From: JAFGQU01 sp964483625
GTDB taxonomy: Bacteria; Omnitrophota; Gorgyraeia; Duberdicusellales; 4484-171
Length of the DNA stretch: 64,000 nucleotides
Assembly: GCA_964483625.1 (NCBI GenBank)
Contig: CAZABB010000005.1
Span: 1-64,000, forward strand
Reading direction: 5' to 3'
Positions 1-8,520 of the stretch are shown here, in pieces. A program made the position numbers and the translations under genes. The notes below the pieces were generated by a model. That model was not told where the DNA came from, searched no databases, and worked only from the letters and a program-made list of their open reading frames with translations. Positions within the stretch are counted from its first letter, which is position 1. The number at the start of each line of letters is the position of its first letter.

Positions 1-849
1 ATTCCCGCGTTTCGCATTAATTATCTCAAAATCGATCTGATCGAGTTGCGAAAGAGGTTTGTGCGAGAGAGGATTAAATGCCGGGAGCTCACCTGGCCGA
101 AAGGTTCTTTTCTTCTCAAAGGCGACCTGCGTACTCTGCAGAGAACTGTTCTCTATACCGAAGGGGCTATCTATGTCCAGAATGTTTCAAGCATGATTCC
201 GCCGGTATTGCTCGGCCTTAAGCCGGGGGAGAAGATCCTGGATATGTGCGCGGCTCCGGGGGCGAAAACGACCCAGATCATTTCCTTAGGCGCCCCGCCG
301 GGAAACATCGAGGTGGTCGCGGTAGAGAAGATACGGACCCGGTACTATAAACTTCTTGCGAATCTTAAGCTGCAGGGAGCCGATTTCATTAATCCGTATC
401 TGCTTGATGCGATATGGGTGAGGAAGAAATTTCCCCTCTATTTCGATAAAATCCTTCTTGACGCGCCCTGTTCCTGTGAGGGGTTGTTTTATGTAAACAA
501 TCCGCACAGTTATAAGTACTGGAGTTTGAGAAAAGTAAAGGAAATGAGCCATAAACAGAAGAAATTGCTGGGCGCGGGGTTTCACGCGCTGAAAGAGGGG
601 GGAACGCTTATCTATTCGACCTGTACGTTTTCGCCCGAGGAGAATGAGGGGGTTGTTGATTGGGCTTTGAACCGGTTCAAGGAGAATATAGAGCTTATTC
701 CGTTAAAAATCCCTGTAAAAAACGTCTTGCCCGGCCTGTCCCGCTGGAGAGGCAAAAAGTTCTCCAGTACCCTCTCGCGAGCCCGCCGGATTATTCCGAA
801 TGAATATATGGAAGGTTTTTTTATCGCCGCGTTCAGGAAAATCGCCTGA
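1..849 (+). CDS. Partial RsmB/NOP2/Sun-family RNA cytosine-C5 methyltransferase
   Basis: About 282 C-terminal residues of a SAM-dependent rRNA m5C methyltransferase; the frame is open to the left window edge, so the N-terminus lies outside. Family motifs visible in order are RINYLKID near the edge, the SAM-binding ILDMCAAPGAKTTQI, motif IV DAPCSCEG with the conserved Pro-Cys, and YSTCTFSPEENEG with the second conserved cysteine. Members methylate 16S rRNA cytosines in the cytoplasm. Whether this is RsmB- or RsmF-like cannot be decided without the N-terminus. The gene ends 30 bases before a hairpin terminator shared with the convergent HU gene. Confidence 0.88.
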   Translation: MPAFRINYLKIDLIELRKRFVRERIKCRELTWPKGSFLLKGDLRTLQRTVLYTEGAIYVQNVSSMIPPVLLGLKPGEKILDMCAAPGAKTTQIISLGAPPGNIEVVAVEKIRTRYYKLLANLKLQGADFINPYLLDAIWVRKKFPLYFDKILLDAPCSCEGLFYVNNPHSYKYWSLRKVKEMSHKQKKLLGAGFHALKEGGTLIYSTCTFSPEENEGVVDWALNRFKENIELIPLKIPVKNVLPGLSRWRGKKFSSTLSRARRIIPNEYMEGFFIAAFRKIA

Positions 850-879
850 TATTACTGGCTTCTATCGCGGCTCCGGGAC

Positions 880-917
880 AAAAAAATACAGGAACAAACA
901 CGTTCCTGTATTTTTTT
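880..917. terminator. Bidirectional intrinsic terminator
   Basis: An inverted repeat (TACAGGAAC / GTTCCTGTA, 9 bp, loop AAACAC) is flanked by an A-run on the left and a T-run on the right. The A/T runs make it a terminator on both strands. It sits between the convergent methyltransferase and HU genes and should end both transcripts. Confidence 0.85.
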
Positions 918-929
918 AATCTCAGGACA

Positions 930-1199
930 TTAACCCCAGAGGGTCTTTAATTCTTTTGCCGGGCGGAATCCCACGCTTTTTTTGGCTGCTATATGAATCT
1001 GTTCGCCGGTCTTAGGATTTCTACCCATTCTGGCTTTTCTTTCTTTGACTTTAAAAGTACCGAATCCAGCAATCGCTACCTGTTCTTTTTTCTTTAAAGA
1101 ACTTTTAATGGCGTTGAGTATCATCTCTACCGTCTCGCCGGCTTCCTTTTTTGTGTTCGTTTTCTGCGCTACGACCTCTACCAGTTGTGCCTTATTCAT
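930..1199 (-). CDS. HU/IHF-family DNA-binding protein
   Basis: An 89-residue histone-like protein that binds and bends DNA as a dimer. Typical HU sequence is seen throughout: the MNKAQLVEVVAQKT start, the GFGTFKVKERKAR beta-arm entry, the GRNPKTGE arm tip with its intercalating proline, and the FRPAKELK end. Length equals the family norm (about 90). An AGGAGGTG ribosome-binding site lies just before the ATG on the minus strand. It is a single-gene unit, convergent with the rRNA methyltransferase and divergent from the next methyltransferase. HU, IHF-alpha and IHF-beta are hard to separate from one sequence; HU is the best guess. Confidence 0.95.
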   Translation of the reverse strand: MNKAQLVEVVAQKTNTKKEAGETVEMILNAIKSSLKKKEQVAIAGFGTFKVKERKARMGRNPKTGEQIHIAAKKSVGFRPAKELKTLWG

Positions 1200-1305
1200 C
1201 GAAACACCTCCTTTTACCTTTACAGGTTGTTAAGTATACTTTAGACTATTGTATAGGTTTTTCTCTTCGGTTGTCAAGAAATTTCTTTATTTTACAACGG
1301 TTTTT

Positions 1306-2121
1306 ATGATTATCACCAAACGTCAATATGATCGGATCTGTCGTCTCCGCGACGGAGAACATGCGGTTATCCCGGTTGATTTCGGGCTCACGCAGACGGC
1401 GGTAACCGTAAAAGGGAGCACCGTATTGTTTTCGCACGGGGCAAAAATTCCTTTGCCGGCCAGAATAAAGGATACATTCTGTTATCTGGTTAAGAGAAGG
1501 GATCTGGTCCCTTGTGCATTTTACGCTGAAAATACAAGGCGATTCTATAAATTGATCCCGACGCGGAACTGGCCCAGTATCGCTATCGGTTCGGTGCCGA
1601 TGCATGCGGTTACCCGTTCCTCGCCGGCTGAGGATACCCGGCGCAAACTGACGCTGCTTAAGCCCCGGGGGAAGGTGCTGGATACCTGTATGGGGTTAGG
1701 ATATACGGCAATGGGAGCGGCCCGGGCCGGATGTGACGTTTATACCTTTGAACGTGATTCCAATGTGATTACCCTGGCCCGTCTGAATCCCTTATCCGGC
1801 GACCTTTTTACCCGGAAAAATATTCACCGCAGAAAAGCCGATATATATGAGTATATCCGGCGGTTTGGTCCGGGAGAATTTGACTGTATTATCCATGATC
1901 CGCCCACCGTACGGATAGCTCCTGAACTTTTCAGCGATGTCTTTTACCGGCAGCTTTACCGGGTACTTAAAAAAAGAGGCAGATTGTACCATTATCTGCC
2001 GTTATACCGTATCCGGCAGGGACGTGATTATCCGGCGAAGATAAAGGGGAAATTGAAACAGGCCGGGTTTGAAATGATAACATTCCTGCCGCGGGAGGGA
2101 AATCTCTTATGCCGCACGTAG
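1306..2121 (+). CDS. Class I SAM-dependent methyltransferase, COG2521-like
   Basis: A 271-residue protein when started at the ATG at 1306; the same frame is open upstream to 1249, but that stretch lies in the AT-rich HU promoter region. Seen: an N-terminal beta-rich half (residues 1-105), then a Rossmann methyltransferase core with motif I VLDTCMGLGYTAMGAA, motif II FERDSN and motif IV DCIIHDPP. The DPP motif indicates methylation of a planar nitrogen or a nucleic-acid-type substrate. The sequence resembles archaeal predicted methyltransferases (COG2521) from memory; the substrate is unknown. Its last 13 bases overlap the following TPR gene, so the two are translationally coupled. Confidence 0.75.
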   Translation: MIITKRQYDRICRLRDGEHAVIPVDFGLTQTAVTVKGSTVLFSHGAKIPLPARIKDTFCYLVKRRDLVPCAFYAENTRRFYKLIPTRNWPSIAIGSVPMHAVTRSSPAEDTRRKLTLLKPRGKVLDTCMGLGYTAMGAARAGCDVYTFERDSNVITLARLNPLSGDLFTRKNIHRRKADIYEYIRRFGPGEFDCIIHDPPTVRIAPELFSDVFYRQLYRVLKKRGRLYHYLPLYRIRQGRDYPAKIKGKLKQAGFEMITFLPREGNLLCRT

Positions 2122-2699
2122 ATCTAGAAAAGGAACGCCGGAGGCTCGATCGGGAGATAACTTTTTTCCATTATAAACGGGCCGAACATATCCGCCGGCG
2201 GGCGCTTGCGGCCGCTGAAAAAGAACAGAACAGGTTTTTTATCCTGTATTTTAAAGCACAACAGCACATTCTTGCCCGGGAGCATCATAAAGCGTTGCCT
2301 CTTCTGGAGGAAGCTCTTACTCTTCGTCGCGGCGACGGCTGTACCTACAATGATAAAGCGCTGTGTCTGGCTGAACTTGATTGCCCGGGCGAGGCCCTTG
2401 CCTGTTTCAACGAAGGTATCCGTCGGGATCCCGACTGTGTGACGGTATACCATAATAAAGGCTGGTTACTGAACCTTCTCTCACATCATGCCCGGGCGGT
2501 TCTTTGTTTTAAAAAAACCCTGGAGTTGGATCCCCGGCGGCCCGAGGCGCTTTACAGCCTGGCGGATTCCTGCGAGCATATGGGTGAGTACGCGGCGGCG
2601 GAAAAATATTTTCACGCGGCGCTTCGGGAAGTGACCAACCGGTGTTCTTACATGGTCGGTGATATTAAAACCCGCCTGAAACGATACCGTCTCAGGTAA
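2109..2699 (+). CDS. TPR-repeat protein
   Basis: A 196-residue cytoplasmic protein without signal peptide or membrane segment. Residues about 50-180 form at least three tetratricopeptide repeats (for example CYNDKALCLAELDCPGEALA, TVYHNKGWLLNLLSHHARAV and ALYSLADSCEHMGEYAAAEK), preceded by a basic helical N-terminus. TPRs are protein-interaction scaffolds, so no enzymatic role is implied. The gene overlaps the methyltransferase before it by 13 bases and is probably its partner or adaptor; that link rests on position only. It converges on the phosphorylase gene, leaving only about 20 bases between the two stop codons. Confidence 0.8.
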   Translation: MPHVDLEKERRRLDREITFFHYKRAEHIRRRALAAAEKEQNRFFILYFKAQQHILAREHHKALPLLEEALTLRRGDGCTYNDKALCLAELDCPGEALACFNEGIRRDPDCVTVYHNKGWLLNLLSHHARAVLCFKKTLELDPRRPEALYSLADSCEHMGEYAAAEKYFHAALREVTNRCSYMVGDIKTRLKRYRLR

Positions 2700-2720
2700 G
2701 TCTCCGCGTGCATCAACCTT

Positions 2721-5399
2721 TTATCTTAAGAGAACCGTAATCGCAACCGGCTCATCGGGGTCAACGGCCATGATCTTCTTCTTTTTTATGCGGATGATAT
2801 TGTGGTCGGGTCGTACGGTTTCTTTTCCTAAAAGGACGCGATCGATCGCGTGAATGGTCCGATGGCCGGAATGTTTGTACTGAATGCGAATGCTGCGGCC
2901 GTGAAGTCTGAAGGCAAGCTCGATGGTATCTCTTTTTTCCGAGAAGTTATGCGCGGTAAGTTTGGGATTGATAATCAGGTCGCCTTGGGAGTAGACGATA
3001 CCGAGGATCTGTTCAAAAAGGGTATATATATACCAGCTTGCCGATCCGGTGAGATACCCGTAGAGGCCTCGGCCGCTTGAGTTAAAATATTCCGGCAGCA
3101 TCGGATATATCCTGGCCTGGTTTTGTATCGACATTCCGTACAGAGTATGAAACACGCTGTCGGCGGCGGTCACGAAATTTCTTTTATAAAAGGCGTACGA
3201 AAGTAAAACGACCATATGGTTAAAGAATGCTCCGTTCTCCTTGTCGCCGTAGGAGAACCCGAACGCTCGGCCCAGATCGGGATAGATGTCTTTAAAGTCG
3301 GTATTCAGCCGGTATCCGCCTGTGGTCTCATCTTTGAGATGCCGGTTGATCGAATCCCAGAGGGAGGCGATCTGGGTATCCTTTGCCGTGCCGGCGAGAA
3401 TCGGAAAAACCTGGGATTGAAGGAGCATTCGTGTCGATTTGCCTGAGGTGCCTTCGACGCGTTTCCCGGCGTTGTCGTAATATCCGTTAAAGAAACGGCT
3501 TGTAAGCCATTCCTTTTTCGCCATGGAGGTATGGATCCATTTTGCTTTCGCTTTTAAATCCTCGATAACTCGATCGATAGGGACCTCGATTTTTTCCCCG
3601 GAAACGCAGAGCTTGGTCTTTTCCATGTAATCTTCAAGTACTTTACGTTTTGCCGACGCGCTCTTATAATCGATGCGTTTTCCGTGAAATGTGCGGTCCA
3701 GAAGGGGAGAAAGCTCTTTCAGTACCTGGATGGTCTCGGTTTTGGGTTTTAGTATGTACAGAAGTTCGCACAAAAGAAGCAGGTTGTGGGCGTACATGCA
3801 GTAGAACGGGACGCATTCGCCGTTCTCGGGGGCCATATCCAGGCCGTCGTTCCAGTCGCCGTTCTCCAGGCGGAGAATATTATGCTGTCCGACATTGAAA
3901 AACTGAACAAGATTCTGAATGAGAAGATGTTCCAGGACAGATCCGGTATACGCGCGTTTTGTTTTGGTGGAGAGGAGAGGTTCTTTCTGGTCGTACGAGG
4001 GGTCTCTCTGACGGGATCGCTTCAGCTGGGCGTCGCGGAAATAAGGCGCTTCTTTCAGGAGCAAATCGAAATTACCGCTGCGGTGTAAAAAAAGACAGGT
4101 TGATAACAGCGGCCATACCCCGTGGTCGGTCCACACCCGGGAGATTTTATTTCGATCGGGAATGAATTCCTCCTGGTGGGTGATAATGGTCGCGTTTGAT
4201 CCGTCGATGCGGATGCTTTTGAAATTATTCAGGATAAGCTCATCGATTCCTTCCTCATCTTTGAGGATAAGACTTAAGGTATCCTGCCAGAGGTCGCGAA
4301 ATCCCCGGCCGCCTTTACCGTAATCGAAATGGGGAAGGAAAGAACACCCGAACAGCTTGCGCAACGTCGGCTGAATCTGAACCCACTTAAGCCAGTTGTT
4401 ATAATCGGAATCGCCGAAATCGAAAGAAAGACGGTCGTAAGATTCTTGCCAGAATTTTTTTGTTTCTTTCAATGCCCGGGAAACTTTTCGGGAAGAATTT
4501 AATTTTTTCCATACCGGAGAGATTGCCGACCGGGTCGATGCGATCCCCATGATCAGGGTGAATTCGGCGCTCTTGCCCCGGGGCAGGGCCACGGGTTTAA
4601 ACCGCAGGGCGCCGCAGGCTTCCTTTCCGTCGAAGCGGGGCAGATGTTTGGTGAACGACTTTTTCTTCTTCGTGATCGCCTCAGGCTTATCGAGAGTCCC
4701 TCTCTCGCCGCAGAATTCCAGAAGGGTAGGAAAATATCCGGCCGGCTGGGATTGGTTATTCCCGAATCCGTACACATAATACGCCGTTTCGTTCTTGGTA
4801 TGACCGGTTTCATCGAAAACCATCGACGGCTGAAGGATAATACCGTGTTTGGTCAGGTGAATCCGGTTTAGGAGCGACGATACGTGGCGGTGGTCTCTTA
4901 GGTTCTTCTCGCCGCGGCCGTACAACGGAATGAATGACGTGCCGGATAACGTCAGGGATTTCCTTGAAGTATTGGTGATCCTGATCCGCATTACTTCCGC
5001 GTCGCTCTGGTGCGGGATGAAGTTGGTTATCTCCGCTTCGATCAGCCCGGTTTTCTTCGTGATTTTATGATACAGCAAGCCTGCTTCGAGGGTGTCGTTT
5101 TTGCTTTCGGTTTGCGAAAGGCGGTAAACGGTATTTTTGACGCCGCCGATGCGGATGAAAAAGTCCCGGCGGCAGAGCGGATTATGCTGAATGTCTTCAG
5201 CGGTTGCCGGGGGAGTAAGGAAATGGTCGTTGTCTTTTTTGATGTCGCCGGCAAGATTCGGGCTGATAGAACTTAACAGGGTTCCGGTTTTGTTTGTCAG
5301 AGGAAAGTAGCAGTATGAGGTACGGTAAGGATCCTCGACAAGAAACGTTCCTTCTTCGCCGCTAAACCGGTACAGTGAGTTTTCAGGCATTTTTTGCAT
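2721..5399 (-). CDS. GH94-type glycoside phosphorylase (cellobiose/laminaribiose phosphorylase-like)
   Basis: An 892-residue cytoplasmic enzyme of the GH94-like phosphorylase group, which cleaves beta-glucosidic bonds with phosphate to give a sugar 1-phosphate. Seen: an N-terminal beta-sandwich (about 1-300), a helical (alpha/alpha)6 catalytic region with RGFRDLWQDTL and LENGDWNDGLD (Asp518 of WNDG is the expected general acid) and the C-terminal LTGSASWYIY motif that lines the phosphate site. It is longer than typical cellobiose phosphorylases (about 810) and shorter than GH149/GH161 beta-1,3-glucan phosphorylases, so the acceptor is uncertain. It may use oligosaccharides imported by the ABC system at 18.9-21.9 kb; that is inference. 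ATGs at 5399 and 5390 are both possible starts. Confidence 0.82.
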   Translation of the reverse strand: MQKMPENSLYRFSGEEGTFLVEDPYRTSYCYFPLTNKTGTLLSSISPNLAGDIKKDNDHFLTPPATAEDIQHNPLCRRDFFIRIGGVKNTVYRLSQTESKNDTLEAGLLYHKITKKTGLIEAEITNFIPHQSDAEVMRIRITNTSRKSLTLSGTSFIPLYGRGEKNLRDHRHVSSLLNRIHLTKHGIILQPSMVFDETGHTKNETAYYVYGFGNNQSQPAGYFPTLLEFCGERGTLDKPEAITKKKKSFTKHLPRFDGKEACGALRFKPVALPRGKSAEFTLIMGIASTRSAISPVWKKLNSSRKVSRALKETKKFWQESYDRLSFDFGDSDYNNWLKWVQIQPTLRKLFGCSFLPHFDYGKGGRGFRDLWQDTLSLILKDEEGIDELILNNFKSIRIDGSNATIITHQEEFIPDRNKISRVWTDHGVWPLLSTCLFLHRSGNFDLLLKEAPYFRDAQLKRSRQRDPSYDQKEPLLSTKTKRAYTGSVLEHLLIQNLVQFFNVGQHNILRLENGDWNDGLDMAPENGECVPFYCMYAHNLLLLCELLYILKPKTETIQVLKELSPLLDRTFHGKRIDYKSASAKRKVLEDYMEKTKLCVSGEKIEVPIDRVIEDLKAKAKWIHTSMAKKEWLTSRFFNGYYDNAGKRVEGTSGKSTRMLLQSQVFPILAGTAKDTQIASLWDSINRHLKDETTGGYRLNTDFKDIYPDLGRAFGFSYGDKENGAFFNHMVVLLSYAFYKRNFVTAADSVFHTLYGMSIQNQARIYPMLPEYFNSSGRGLYGYLTGSASWYIYTLFEQILGIVYSQGDLIINPKLTAHNFSEKRDTIELAFRLHGRSIRIQYKHSGHRTIHAIDRVLLGKETVRPDHNIIRIKKKKIMAVDPDEPVAITVLLR

Positions 5400-5463
5400 A
5401 CTAAAACTATTTTATAGCATATTCTTTATTTTTCACCTGTTTTTTCTTATAATAGAAATAAGC

Positions 5464-5847
5464 GTGAATAAGAAGATTTTTTTTATCGTGGGAATATTGA
5501 CGCTTTTGAGTGGGTGCCGGTCCGGCAAGATCGAACCGATAGAGATGACACTGTTCTATTCCGAGCATTGTTCTGCCTGTTACGAGGTACGCGAAGTATT
5601 CCTCCCTCGGATTCTTCGGGAGCATGGGGCCGCTATAGATCTGCGGGAGCTCAATGCCGATCTGGATGAGAATCTGACGGCGTTAAGGCAGATAGTACGG
5701 GCCTTTGATCGCGATCAAGTGTTTGTCCCTTCGATCTTAATTGACGGCTACTTTCTTGTCGGAAAGAACGAAGTAACCAAAGAGCTCCGTCCCATCATCC
5801 GTCAGATAGTAAGGGATCGTGCCGGCAAACTCCTTTCGGCCGAATAA
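5464..5847 (+). CDS. Thioredoxin-like lipoprotein
   Basis: A 127-residue protein starting with GTG. The N-terminus is a lipoprotein signal (KKIFFIVGILTLLSGC, lipobox LSGC), so the mature protein is lipid-anchored outside the cytoplasmic membrane. The rest is a thioredoxin-like fold with the redox motif HCSAC at about residues 36-40 and the cis-Pro region VFVPSILIDG followed by G-x-NEV. It probably exchanges electrons with the thioredoxin-CcdA protein encoded four bases downstream, whose own thioredoxin domain is closely similar in layout. No convincing Shine-Dalgarno is seen; a TATAAT at 5448-5453 lies just upstream. Confidence 0.78.
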   Translation: MNKKIFFIVGILTLLSGCRSGKIEPIEMTLFYSEHCSACYEVREVFLPRILREHGAAIDLRELNADLDENLTALRQIVRAFDRDQVFVPSILIDGYFLVGKNEVTKELRPIIRQIVRDRAGKLLSAE

Positions 5848-5851
5848 AATT

Positions 5852-6979
5852 ATGAAACGACGAATTCTTCTTACTCTTTTTCTCCTTTTAACGGTTTCCG
5901 GCTTTGCCAATGACACGCTTCCGGAGGTAACGTATTTTTATTCGGACACCTGCGGGGTCTGCCTGTCGTTAAAAAAAGAATTTTTCCCCGACTTTCAGGC
6001 GGTATACGGCGAGAGAGTCCGGTTTCGCCAATTGAATATCTATGAGAAGGATAATTTACAAAAATTGACTTCCCTGGCGCATCGTCTGGGAAACCGTAAG
6101 CCTATGGTTCCGGCGGTTTCCGCCGGAGGATATCTGCTCATCGGTCGAAAGGAAATCGAAGCACGGCTGGAGGGAATCGTTCAGCAGGGGCTTGCCCGGC
6201 AATCGGCTGAAGGTTCCGAGACAAAGAGATCGCTACGGGAGGTTTTTACGGATATATCCCTGCTGGCTTTGATCTGGGCCGGATTATTGGACGGGATTAA
6301 CCCGTGCGCGTTTGCCGTCATTGTTTTCTTCATTTCATTCCTTTCGGTATATAAATACCGGCGTCAGGAAATAATCATAATCAGTATGTTCTATATCCTC
6401 GCGGTGTTTTTGACCTATCTGGCGCTGGGATTGGGATTATTCCGGTTTCTTTATGCGATAAGGGGATTTTATGCTCTGATAAAAGCGTTCGCCTATTCGG
6501 TTGCCGTCTTATGTTTCCTTCTCGCCGGGTGCGCTCTGTACGATTATGTCCGGTTTGTCAGAACGCACCAGACGGGAGATCAGCTTCTTCAACTGCCTCT
6601 TTTCCTAAAAAAACGTATTCATCTTGTTATTGGCGACCGCCTGCGTAAGAAGCGCGGCGGCATCGTTCGTCTGGCCGGGATTTCTTTTGGGGTAGGAGTG
6701 AGCGTTTCGCTTTTAGAAGCGGTGTGTACCGGTCAGGTCTATGTTCCCACCCTTTTTTTTATCCTCAAAGTTCCGCGTCTGCGGTTGAAAGCGTTCTGGT
6801 ACCTGATCGTGTATAATCTGATGTTTATCCTGCCGCTGGTAGGAGTTTTTTTCTTTTCGGTGATCGGCGTGAAATCGGAGGTCTTTCAGTCATTTCTGAA
6901 AAAACACATCGGAGCAATCAAGTTATGCATGGCCGGATTGTTTCTGGTGCTGGGTCTGGCAATCCTTACCGTACACTGA
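5852..6979 (+). CDS. Thioredoxin-CcdA/DsbD-type transmembrane electron carrier
   Basis: A 375-residue membrane protein started at the ATG at 5852 (an in-frame GTG at 5819 is inside the previous gene). Seen: signal peptide (RRILLTLFLLLTVSGFA), a periplasmic thioredoxin domain with CGVC (DTCGVCLS), then a CcdA/DsbD-like membrane domain of about six helices with the two conserved cysteines in GINPCAF and EAVCTGQ. The family carries reducing equivalents from cytoplasmic thioredoxin across the membrane to periplasmic disulfides, cytochrome c maturation or peroxide reduction. Fused N-terminal thioredoxin plus CcdA is a compact DsbD variant. It overlaps the radical SAM gene by one base (TGATG). Confidence 0.85.
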   Translation: MKRRILLTLFLLLTVSGFANDTLPEVTYFYSDTCGVCLSLKKEFFPDFQAVYGERVRFRQLNIYEKDNLQKLTSLAHRLGNRKPMVPAVSAGGYLLIGRKEIEARLEGIVQQGLARQSAEGSETKRSLREVFTDISLLALIWAGLLDGINPCAFAVIVFFISFLSVYKYRRQEIIIISMFYILAVFLTYLALGLGLFRFLYAIRGFYALIKAFAYSVAVLCFLLAGCALYDYVRFVRTHQTGDQLLQLPLFLKKRIHLVIGDRLRKKRGGIVRLAGISFGVGVSVSLLEAVCTGQVYVPTLFFILKVPRLRLKAFWYLIVYNLMFILPLVGVFFFSVIGVKSEVFQSFLKKHIGAIKLCMAGLFLVLGLAILTVH

Positions 6980-8259
6980 TGAATCAGCCGTTTTTACTGT
7001 TCAGTGATGAGGCCGGTACGATATATTCGCACCCGGTCCTGCGTATGGCTCATGGGGCCTCAGAGGGCGGGTATTGCCTGCCCCGGGCCGACGATATCGC
7101 CGCGCTGCCTTCCGGGAGTACCCTGTTCTATCTCCCCGGCCGGTATCCGGTCGGATACGATCCTCGCGGTAAGCGTTTCGAAATCTTACGGGAATATAGA
7201 GGCCGGCGGGTCCACGCGGTTGCGGCGTTTCTCGTTCCCGCCTATCTCCGGCTGGCCCATCCGGCGTTTGCTCGGGAAAGGACAAAAAAGAAACGTTATT
7301 TGCCCTTATGGGCCTACACCGCCTGCGGGGCCTACGGCGGCCGGATGTATGCGGCCGCGATGCGTATCGATTCCAGAGTCCGGCAATCTCCGCGGTTCTA
7401 CGATAACGCGCTGATTACCCGTAAGGTAAGGAAGTTTCTTAAAGCGTATCCTCAAAACCGTTTGTATGCGCATCTGGCTCATTGCGCGCTGAATTATAAT
7501 TGCCTGGCGGCAAAAAATCTTTTTATGGAACGGTGGGAAGCACCTCTGCCGGTGTCAAATATCTGTAACGCCCGGTGCGTGGGGTGTTTGTCTTTCCAGG
7601 AAAAACAATGTGAGTCTTCGCACCAGCGTATCTCATTTACGCCCTCACCCGATGAGATCTGTGAGGTTGCCGTGCATCACCTCAAAACCGCCCGCCACGC
7701 GCTGGTCAGTTTCGGCCAGGGGTGTGAGGGTGAGCCGCTTATGCGCAGCGGCGTGATCGAAAAAGCGATACGGAAAATACGCGGCGTGACCGGCCGGGGA
7801 ACGATTCACATCAATACCAATGCCAGCCGCCCCGCATCGGTAGAGGCTCTCTGCCGGGCGGGGATCGATTCGTTCCGGGTCAGTATGAACAGTTGTCGGA
7901 CGCTTTCTTACCGGCGGTATTTTAAGCCGCGCGGATATACCTTCGACGATGTTCTTTCTTCTGTCAATATTGCCAGGAAATACGGAAAGTTCGTCGCGGT
8001 GAATCTTCTGGTTTTTCCCGGCTTTACCGACCAGAAGCAGGAAGTTGAAAGTTTTTTTTCTTTCCTGAGAAAAACAGATGTGGATATGGTTCAGTTTCGC
8101 AATCTGAATATCGATCCGGTTCTGTACCGAAACCGGTGCCGCATATCGTCCGGTAATACGCTGGGGGTAAAATCTCTCGTCCGACTCACGCGCCGCACGT
8201 TCCGAAAGCTTAAAATCGGTTATTTCAATCTTCCCAAAGAAAGATTTCGCGATTTTTAA
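6979..8259 (+). CDS. Radical SAM protein of unknown substrate
   Basis: A 426-residue protein from the ATG at 6979, directly overlapping the preceding stop. The [4Fe-4S]/SAM cluster motif is C-x3-C-x2-C at Cys196, Cys200 and Cys203 (ICNARCVGCLSF), followed by radical SAM barrel elements such as FGQGCEGEPL and HINTNASRP and the SMNSCR strand. About 190 residues of unrecognised sequence precede the cluster, which is unusual because the motif normally lies near the N-terminus. No SPASM cysteine tail is evident. Co-transcription with the thioredoxin/CcdA pair suggests a redox or envelope modification role, but the substrate cannot be named. Confidence 0.8.
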   Translation: MNQPFLLFSDEAGTIYSHPVLRMAHGASEGGYCLPRADDIAALPSGSTLFYLPGRYPVGYDPRGKRFEILREYRGRRVHAVAAFLVPAYLRLAHPAFARERTKKKRYLPLWAYTACGAYGGRMYAAAMRIDSRVRQSPRFYDNALITRKVRKFLKAYPQNRLYAHLAHCALNYNCLAAKNLFMERWEAPLPVSNICNARCVGCLSFQEKQCESSHQRISFTPSPDEICEVAVHHLKTARHALVSFGQGCEGEPLMRSGVIEKAIRKIRGVTGRGTIHINTNASRPASVEALCRAGIDSFRVSMNSCRTLSYRRYFKPRGYTFDDVLSSVNIARKYGKFVAVNLLVFPGFTDQKQEVESFFSFLRKTDVDMVQFRNLNIDPVLYRNRCRISSGNTLGVKSLVRLTRRTFRKLKIGYFNLPKERFRDF

Positions 8260-8266
8260 TTTTTTT

Positions 8267-8280
8267 TGATACAATATAAT
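8267..8280 (+). promoter_or_regulatory. Extended -10 promoter for the structured RNA region
   Basis: TGATACAAT (extended -10, 8267-8275) overlaps a perfect TATAAT at 8275-8280. No clear -35 is present, as expected for an extended -10 promoter. A start near 8282-8287 would begin exactly ahead of the hairpin region described next. Confidence 0.45.
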
Positions 8281-8403
8281 GAGACTTGGATTTACGGAAC
8301 GTACATCCTTAGCCGAATTATACCCTGCCCTCTATGCGGTTGATATTCTCTGAGGTGAAGAAGGAAAAAGAAGGCGGGCAGTGAAGAATGTACTGTTTTT
8401 TTT
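8281..8403 (+). ncRNA. Candidate small structured RNA ending in a U-tract
   Basis: GTACATCCTT (8301-8310) pairs with AAGAATGTAC (8384-8393) with one mismatch, extended by AAC/GTT. CTGCCC (8325-8330) pairs with GGGCAG (8376-8381). The 3' strand of the closing stem runs straight into eight T residues (8396-8403). The result is a compact RNA of about 115-120 nt with its own promoter and an intrinsic-terminator-like end. The apical part is a 23-base, almost pure purine stretch (8352-8374) with Shine-Dalgarno-like words. It is not SRP RNA, tmRNA or a 6S shape I recognise. It may instead be an attenuator for the NIL gene. Confidence 0.4.
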
Positions 8404-8423
8404 AAGTCAGCTTAGAGAGTGGG

Positions 8424-8520
8424 GTTCAATGTGCGCATGTGACTTATGATCACTTTGTTCCACGTGAGTGGCGTTGCCACTACGTGGTCACGCCATACGT
8501 CACGCGCTTGGAGATTGAAC
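8424..8520 (+). promoter_or_regulatory. Structured leader / candidate riboswitch of the NIL-domain gene
   Basis: GTTCAAT (8424-8430) pairs perfectly with ATTGAAC (8514-8520), which abuts the ATG at 8521. Inside, GCGC-AT-GTGAC (8433-8443) pairs with GTCACGCGC (8499-8507). The tip is a strong hairpin, CCACGT-g-AGTGGC / GCCACT-ACGTGG (8460-8487). The ribosome-binding site GGAG (8510-8513) lies between two paired strands, so the fold would mask initiation. GTGAC can alternatively pair with a second GTCAC at 8487-8491, a switch-like alternative. I do not recognise a named riboswitch class. Confidence 0.45.

Noticed and set aside
8334..8384. 16-codon open frame inside the candidate small RNA as a leader peptide
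   Set aside because: No ribosome-binding site; the Lys/Glu codons simply follow from the purine run, and no regulatory amino acid cluster is present.
8281..8403. SRP (4.5S) RNA or 6S RNA
   Set aside because: The conserved SRP apical loop GGAAGGAAGCAGCC is absent and 6S RNA would be longer with a central bubble.
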